Both the position numbers and the translations under genes were made by a program. Shown here piece by piece: positions 59,828-64,000 of a stretch of 64,000 bases of DNA. The notes under the pieces were generated by a model. The model ran no database searches. It saw only the letters and a program-made list of their open reading frames with translations, and was not told where the DNA came from. Source of the stretch: an uncultured Eubacteriales bacterium (GTDB lineage Bacteria; Bacillota; Clostridia; Oscillospirales; Oscillospiraceae); contig UQWI01000003.1 of assembly GCA_900544765.1 (NCBI GenBank), positions 1 to 64,000 of the forward strand, written 5' to 3'. Each line of letters starts with the position of its first letter. The stretch's first letter is position 1.

Positions 59828-61117
59828 TCAGTCAAGGAAGCCCTTGTAGTTGCGCATTAGCAGCTGCCCCTCAACGGCACGGACAGTCTCGATAGCGACG
59901 CCCACAACTATGATTATAGACGTACCGCCGAGAGATATGCCGGCCAGAGCGGGCACATCGCTGAAGCAGCCGATGAGAACCGGCACGACGGCGACAATGC
60001 CCAGATAGAGCGCGCCCAGAAGGGTGATCTTGTTGAGGACCTTGCGGATATACTCGCTGGTCGGCTTGCCGGCGCGGAAGCCGGGGATGAAGCCGCCGTT
60101 CTTCTTGAGGTTGTTTGCGATCTCCACAGGGTCGAACTGTATGGTGGCGTAAAAGTAGCTGAAGGCGATTATAAGCAGGAAGTAGAGCACCGCGTAAAAG
60201 ACGGTATCCGTGTTGAACATGTGGGTCATAACCCAGGAATCTCTCCAGCTGGGGACGAAGACGCAGATAGTCGCAGGCAGCGAAGCTATGGTCTGCGCGA
60301 AGATTATCGGCATAACGCCGGACATGTTGACCTTCATGGGCAGGTGAGTGCTCTGGCCGCCGTAGAGCTTGCGCCCCACAACGCGCTTGGAGTACTGCAC
60401 GGGAATCCTGCGCTCCGCATCGTTGACGATGACTATCAGCACTATGATAGCAAGCGCGCCGATGAGTAGGAGAAGGAGCGCCCACCAGGCCAGGGAACCG
60501 TTGCCGACGTTGGTGACCATGGTCCACAGGGAGCTGGGGAAGCGGGCCACTATGCTGGCAAACAGGATGATGGAGATACCGTTGCCGATACCGAACTCGG
60601 TTATCTGCTCGCCCATCCACATGATGAGCGCGCTGCCGGCCATGAAGGTCATGATGATGACTATGGCGGGCCAGACGCCGGTGCCGTCGGAAGTCAGCAG
60701 GCTCTGGTTGTTCATCAGGGTGTAGTAGGCGATGCCCATGACGAGGCCGATGCCGACCGTGGTGTAACGGGTGATGGAGGCCAGCTTCTTGCGGCCCTCC
60801 TCGCCGCCCTCCTTGGCCAGACGCTCCAGGGGAGGAATGGCTATGGTGAGCAGCTGGATGATTATCGAGGCGTTGATATACGGCTGGATGCTCAGCGCGA
60901 ATATCGTTGCCATCGAGAAGGAGCCGCCGGACATCGTGTTCCACAGGCCCAGGATGGTGTTGTTAACGGTGTTGAAATAGTTCTCAAGGAGAGTCGTATT
61001 GACATACGGCACGGGGACAGCGTTGCCCAGCCTATATATCAGGATTATGAACAGCGTAAAGAGTATCTTCTTACGCAGCTCAAGTATCCCCCACGCGTTC
61101 CTAAGAGTCTTGAGCAC
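59828..61117 (-). CDS. secY: Protein translocase channel SecY
   Basis: The 429-residue ten-span channel protein of Sec[23 protein letters not shown] start, [16 protein letters not shown] and [20 protein letters not shown] near the C-terminal loop that meets SecA and the ribosome. GTG at 61117 is one base after the rplO stop; a longer in-frame start inside rplO was not used. Works with secA at 12-15 kb. Confidence 0.97.
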   Translation of the reverse strand: MLKTLRNAWGILELRKKILFTLFIILIYRLGNAVPVPYVNTTLLENYFNTVNNTILGLWNTMSGGSFSMATIFALSIQPYINASIIIQLLTIAIPPLERLAKEGGEEGRKKLASITRYTTVGIGLVMGIAYYTLMNNQSLLTSDGTGVWPAIVIIMTFMAGSALIMWMGEQITEFGIGNGISIILFASIVARFPSSLWTMVTNVGNGSLAWWALLLLLIGALAIIVLIVIVNDAERRIPVQYSKRVVGRKLYGGQSTHLPMKVNMSGVMPIIFAQTIASLPATICVFVPSWRDSWVMTHMFNTDTVFYAVLYFLLIIAFSYFYATIQFDPVEIANNLKKNGGFIPGFRAGKPTSEYIRKVLNKITLLGALYLGIVAVVPVLIGCFSDVPALAGISLGGTSIIIVVGVAIETVRAVEGQLLMRNYKGFLD

Positions 61118-61118
61118 C

Positions 61119-61559
61119 TTACACCACCTCGGCCTTTCCGCCAACCGCCTCTATCTTAGACTTTGCAGATTCGGAAAAGGCGGAAGCCTTAACGGTAACA
61201 GCTTTGGTAAGGCTGCCATTGCCCAGGACCTTGAAGCCGTACTCACACTTGCTGAGCACGCCGGCGGCCAGAAGAGCGGCCGCGTCGACCTCGGCGCCGT
61301 TATCGAAACGCTCGAGAGCGGAGACGTTGATCTCCTCCAGGGGCTTGGCAAAGATGTTGTTGAAGCCTCTCTTCGGGATACGCCTGGCGAGGGGCATCTG
61401 GCCGCCTTCAAATCCGACACGGACGCCGCCGCCGCTCCTGGACTTCTGGCCCTTCTGGCCGCGGCCAGCAGTCTTGCCGTTGCCGGTGCCGTGACCCCTG
61501 CCCTTACGCTTGCAGACCTTGGTGCTGCCGGCGGCCGGGGAAAGTTCGCTGAGTTTCAT
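61119..61559 (-). CDS. rplO: Ribosomal protein L15
   Basis: A 146-residue large-subunit protein: MKLSELSPAAGSTKVCKRKG, GRGHGTGNGKTAGRGQKGQK with the conserved Gly-rich extension, and MPLARRIPKRGFNN. The stop lies one base from the secY GTG. Confidence 0.97.
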   Translation of the reverse strand: MKLSELSPAAGSTKVCKRKGRGHGTGNGKTAGRGQKGQKSRSGGGVRVGFEGGQMPLARRIPKRGFNNIFAKPLEEINVSALERFDNGAEVDAAALLAAGVLSKCEYGFKVLGNGSLTKAVTVKASAFSESAKSKIEAVGGKAEVV

Positions 61560-61571
61560 TGCGTACCCTCC

Positions 61572-61751
61572 TTATTCTTCCGTGACCTGCAGGAGGTAGC
61601 CAATCTGGGCTATCTTACCGCGGGTCTGGGGATTGTCGGGCTGCACGGTCTCGTTGCCGGGCTTGCGCAGTCCGAGAGAGTGGGCGGTGGCGATGTGCTT
61701 GTCGTGGCGCCCATTGAGGCTCTTGACGAGCTTAATCTTGAGATTAGCCAT
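61572..61751 (-). CDS. rpmD: Ribosomal protein L30
   Basis: A 59-residue L30: MANLKIKLVKSLNGRHDKHI, ATAHSLGLRKPGNETVQ. The ATG at 61751 is 14 bases after the rpsE stop; a longer frame upstream is inside rpsE. Confidence 0.96.
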   Translation of the reverse strand: MANLKIKLVKSLNGRHDKHIATAHSLGLRKPGNETVQPDNPQTRGKIAQIGYLLQVTEE

Positions 61752-61765
61752 TGTCGCGTACCTCC

Positions 61766-62296
61766 TTAACCGATTATCTCGTCGGCGGTCTTGCCGCGCA
61801 CGGCGGCGACCTGCTCGGCGTTCCTGAGGCTCATGAGGCCCGCCATGGTGGCGGCGACAACGTTCTGGGGGTTGTTGGAGCGCAGGCACTTCGCGCGGAT
61901 GTTGCGGATACCGGCGCACTCCATGACCGCACGGACAGCGCCGCCGGCCAGAACGCCGGTGCCTTCGGGGGCCGGCATCATGTAGACGCGGCCGGCGCCG
62001 AACTCACCCATGACCTCGTGGGGAATGGTGGTACCCTGCATGGTGATGCTGACGATGTGCTTCTTGGCGTCCTCGAGGCCCTTGCGGATAGCCTCGGAAA
62101 CCTCGCTGGCCTTGCCGAGACCGTAACCGACGCGGCCCTTGCCGTCGCCCACGACGCACAGCGCCGAGAACTTCATGACACGGCCGCCCTTGACGGTCTT
62201 GGAAACGCGGTTGAGGGAAACTACCTTTTCGGTGAGCTCGCTGCCCTCGTCGTTGCGATTGCGGCGATTGTCACGCCTGTCGTTATTGTAAGCCAT
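61766..62296 (-). CDS. rpsE: Ribosomal protein S5
   Basis: A 176-residue S5 with [38 protein letters not shown] and [17 protein letters not shown], central to decoding accuracy and mRNA helicase action. An Asn/Arg-rich N-terminus ([15 protein letters not shown]) extends beyond the core. Confidence 0.97.
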   Translation of the reverse strand: MAYNNDRRDNRRNRNDEGSELTEKVVSLNRVSKTVKGGRVMKFSALCVVGDGKGRVGYGLGKASEVSEAIRKGLEDAKKHIVSITMQGTTIPHEVMGEFGAGRVYMMPAPEGTGVLAGGAVRAVMECAGIRNIRAKCLRSNNPQNVVAATMAGLMSLRNAEQVAAVRGKTADEIIG

Positions 62297-62314
62297 TTCG
62301 TTTCCTCCTCCCGC

Positions 62315-62671
62315 TTAGAACTTCAGGCCGCCCTCGCGGGCGCCGTCGGCCAGGGCCTGCACGCGGCCGTGATAGATGTAGCCGCCGCGGTCAAAGACCA
62401 CTTCTTCAATGCCCTTGGCAATGGCGCGCTCGGCAATAGCCTTGCCCACGCGCTCGGCGGCTTCCTTGTTGCCGCCGCCCTCGAAGCCCTTCTCAACGCT
62501 GGAGGCGGAGCACAGGGTGTTGCCGGCCACGTCGTCGATAATCTGGGCGTAGATGTTGTTCTCGCTCCTGTAAACGCTCAGGCGAGGACGCTCCGGAGTG
62601 CCGGAGATCTTAGCGCGCACGCGCTGGTGGCGCTTAATACGCTGAGCCTTGGTATTCGGTCTTTTAATCAT
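62315..62671 (-). CDS. rplR: Ribosomal protein L18
   Basis: A 118-residue 5S-rRNA binding protein: [37 protein letters not shown], and [20 protein letters not shown] at the C-terminus. Confidence 0.97.
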   Translation of the reverse strand: MIKRPNTKAQRIKRHQRVRAKISGTPERPRLSVYRSENNIYAQIIDDVAGNTLCSASSVEKGFEGGGNKEAAERVGKAIAERAIAKGIEEVVFDRGGYIYHGRVQALADGAREGGLKF

Positions 62672-62687
62672 TTAAGCGCACCTCCCC

Positions 62688-63230
62688 TTATTTCGCACCG
62701 GTCTTGCCTTCCTTGCGGCGGATGTGCTCGTCAAGGTACTTGATGCCCTTGCCCTTGTAAGGCTCAGGCGGACGCTTGTTGCGCACATCGGCGGCAAACT
62801 GGCCGACCTTCTGCTTGTCGATGCCCTTGATGGTGATGTGGTTGGCATCGGTGACGTCAATCTTGATGTCTGCGGTCTCTTTGACGATAACGTCGTGGCT
62901 GTAGCCGAGCTTCATGACGAGCTCTTCGCCCTTCTTCTCGGCGCGGTAGCCGACGCCGTTTATCTCAAGCTTCTTCTCGAAGCCGTGAGTGACGCCAATG
63001 ACCATGTTGTTGAGGAGGCTGCGGGTAAGGCCATGAAGGCTGCGGGCCTGCTTGGTGTCCTCGTGACGGGCGACGTGCAGGACGCCGTTGTCGAGGGTAA
63101 TGGCCATCTCGGGGCACAGGGCCTCAGTGATGGTGCCCATGGGGCCCTTGACGGTGACTACGTTGCCCTCAGCGATGGTGACTTCAACGCCGGCGGGAAC
63201 GGTGATGGGCTCTCTACCAATTCTAGACAT
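62688..63230 (-). CDS. rplF: Ribosomal protein L6
   Basis: A 180-residue protein of two L6 repeats near the factor-binding site: SRIGREPITVPAGVEVTIAE, VKGPMGTITEALCPEM, and PPEPYKGKGIKYLDEHIRRK towards the end. Confidence 0.97.
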   Translation of the reverse strand: MSRIGREPITVPAGVEVTIAEGNVVTVKGPMGTITEALCPEMAITLDNGVLHVARHEDTKQARSLHGLTRSLLNNMVIGVTHGFEKKLEINGVGYRAEKKGEELVMKLGYSHDVIVKETADIKIDVTDANHITIKGIDKQKVGQFAADVRNKRPPEPYKGKGIKYLDEHIRRKEGKTGAK

Positions 63231-63243
63231 TCTTCAGCCCTCC

Positions 63244-63642
63244 TTACCACACGAACGCAAGGACTTCGCCGCCGACATGGGCCGCGCGGGCCTTCTTGTC
63301 GGTCATGATGCCCTTGGAAGTCGAAATGATGGCGATGCCGAGGCCGCGCAGGACGCGGGGCAGCTCGTCGGCGCCGGCGTAAACGCGCAGGCCGGGCTTG
63401 GACACGCGCTTGAGGCCGGTGATAGCCTTTTCCTTACCGGGAAGGTACTTCAGAGTGATGCGGATAACGCCCTGGGTGCCGTCATCGATAAGCTGGAAGG
63501 AGCGGATATAGCCTTCCTCGAGGAGAATCTCGGCTATAGCCTTCTTCATCTTGGATGCGGGGACGTCCACGGTCTCATGCTTCGCGCTGCCGGCGTTGCG
63601 GATGCGGGTCAGCATATCGGCAATGGGGTCTGTGATCTGCAT
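63244..63642 (-). CDS. rpsH: Ribosomal protein S8
   Basis: A 132-residue small-subunit protein: [20 protein letters not shown], and [20 protein letters not shown] at the C-terminus. The gene start is followed upstream by at least 358 non-coding bases, not by rpsN. Confidence 0.97.
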   Translation of the reverse strand: MQITDPIADMLTRIRNAGSAKHETVDVPASKMKKAIAEILLEEGYIRSFQLIDDGTQGVIRITLKYLPGKEKAITGLKRVSKPGLRVYAGADELPRVLRGLGIAIISTSKGIMTDKKARAAHVGGEVLAFVW

Positions 63643-64000
63643 TGTTTTTCCTCCTAAATTCAGAGTTACCGCCCTTTGCGGTATCCGCCGGCGAGGTTCC
63701 GGGGCAATAGGCGCCCTCGTGAGTAGGCGCCGATTGGCAGCGGCCTTTCGCCAGCGTGCTGGGACAATCTATGCTGGGCGGGTTTTACCCCGCCGTTGCA
63801 TACTTTAAGGTTTGGCGTCCATAAACATCATCCGCAAGCGCGACTCGCGCGGCATAGCAGAAATTTACCAAGACGCCGCGTCTGCAGGAATTTTTCGCTG
63901 GGCAAAGCGCAGCATAGCGAAAAATTACCAGGACGCTTGCTTCTTAGGGAAATTTTCGTCAGACGATGTGCGCGGAGGGAAGCTGTATTGGTATACAGCG
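63643..64000. repeat. Repeat-rich non-coding block upstream of rpsH
   Basis: No gene could be read here. It holds hairpins at 63667-63690 (ACCGCC...GGCGG) and 63765-63795 (GGCGGGGT), a direct pair of about 26 bases near 63851 and 63911 (GGCATAGCAGAAATTTACC, AGCATAGCGAAAAATTACC) and, at 63972-64000, the GAGGGAAGCTGTAT arm with a perfect ATACAGC complement, the repeat seen also at 12059. Confidence 0.7.

Overview
The window looks like a chromosomal contig of a spore-forming, GC-rich member of the Clostridia, most likely an uncultured Oscillospiraceae-type gut bacterium. Supporting evidence is a SpoIIE-like protein and YpeB, three S-layer-homology (SLH) proteins plus an SLH remnant, tRNA genes with encoded CCA, a Gram-positive murein/secondary-polymer gene set, and the Firmicutes order of the spc-alpha ribosomal cluster. 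Base 1 to 19 is the Nextera Tn5 mosaic-end adapter, so the contig end is a library artefact and true genome starts at about base 20.

Bases 20 to about 6,914 are visibly AT-richer and form a small catabolic island: a truncated PucR-type regulator, divergent from a creatininase-family amidohydrolase, an NCS1 cytosine/purine-type permease, an NTF2-like protein and two tandem DUF917 (S-methyl-thiohydantoin desulfurase family) proteins. The first DUF917 gene is out of frame at an A8 tract. The right edge of the island lands in a FlK-like thioesterase gene that has lost its 5' end.

From 7 to 36 kb the DNA is GC-rich: tRNA-Val, an SLH-M15 peptidase, cdd and a peptide-binding lipoprotein, a YfiH/PgeF protein, secA, a DUF1846 protein, Smr, tRNA-Gly, an ABC-F ATPase, an SGNH hydrolase, two further SLH proteins, ypeB, a DUF4160/DUF2442 pair, gltX, an aminotransferase, trpS, and tagO/mnaA-like genes that start the wall polymer to which SLH proteins usually bind. 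An unrecognised operon of three small proteins lies next to these.

From 36 to 55 kb: an SLH pseudogene, pyk, a four-tRNA operon (Arg-His-Gln-Lys), a MATE exporter, spoIIE with a following small membrane protein, murC, an operon of CCA-adding enzyme, family-4 uracil-DNA glycosylase, DUF2156 and GNAT proteins, and two ECF sigma/anti-sigma modules, the second carrying an SGNH hydrolase and a lipoprotein. A 146-bp sequence starts inside the CCA of tRNA-Gly and is repeated exactly, in inverted orientation, inside the CCA of tRNA-Lys; related elements recur in the tRNA cluster.

From 55 kb to the end, on the minus strand, is the spc-alpha cluster read from rpsH to rplQ (rpsH, rplF, rplR, rpsE, rpmD, rplO, secY, adk, map, infA, rpmJ, rpsM, rpsK, rpsD, rpoA, rplQ). 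More than 350 bases of repeat-rich non-coding DNA lie upstream of rpsH where rpsN and rplE are normally found.
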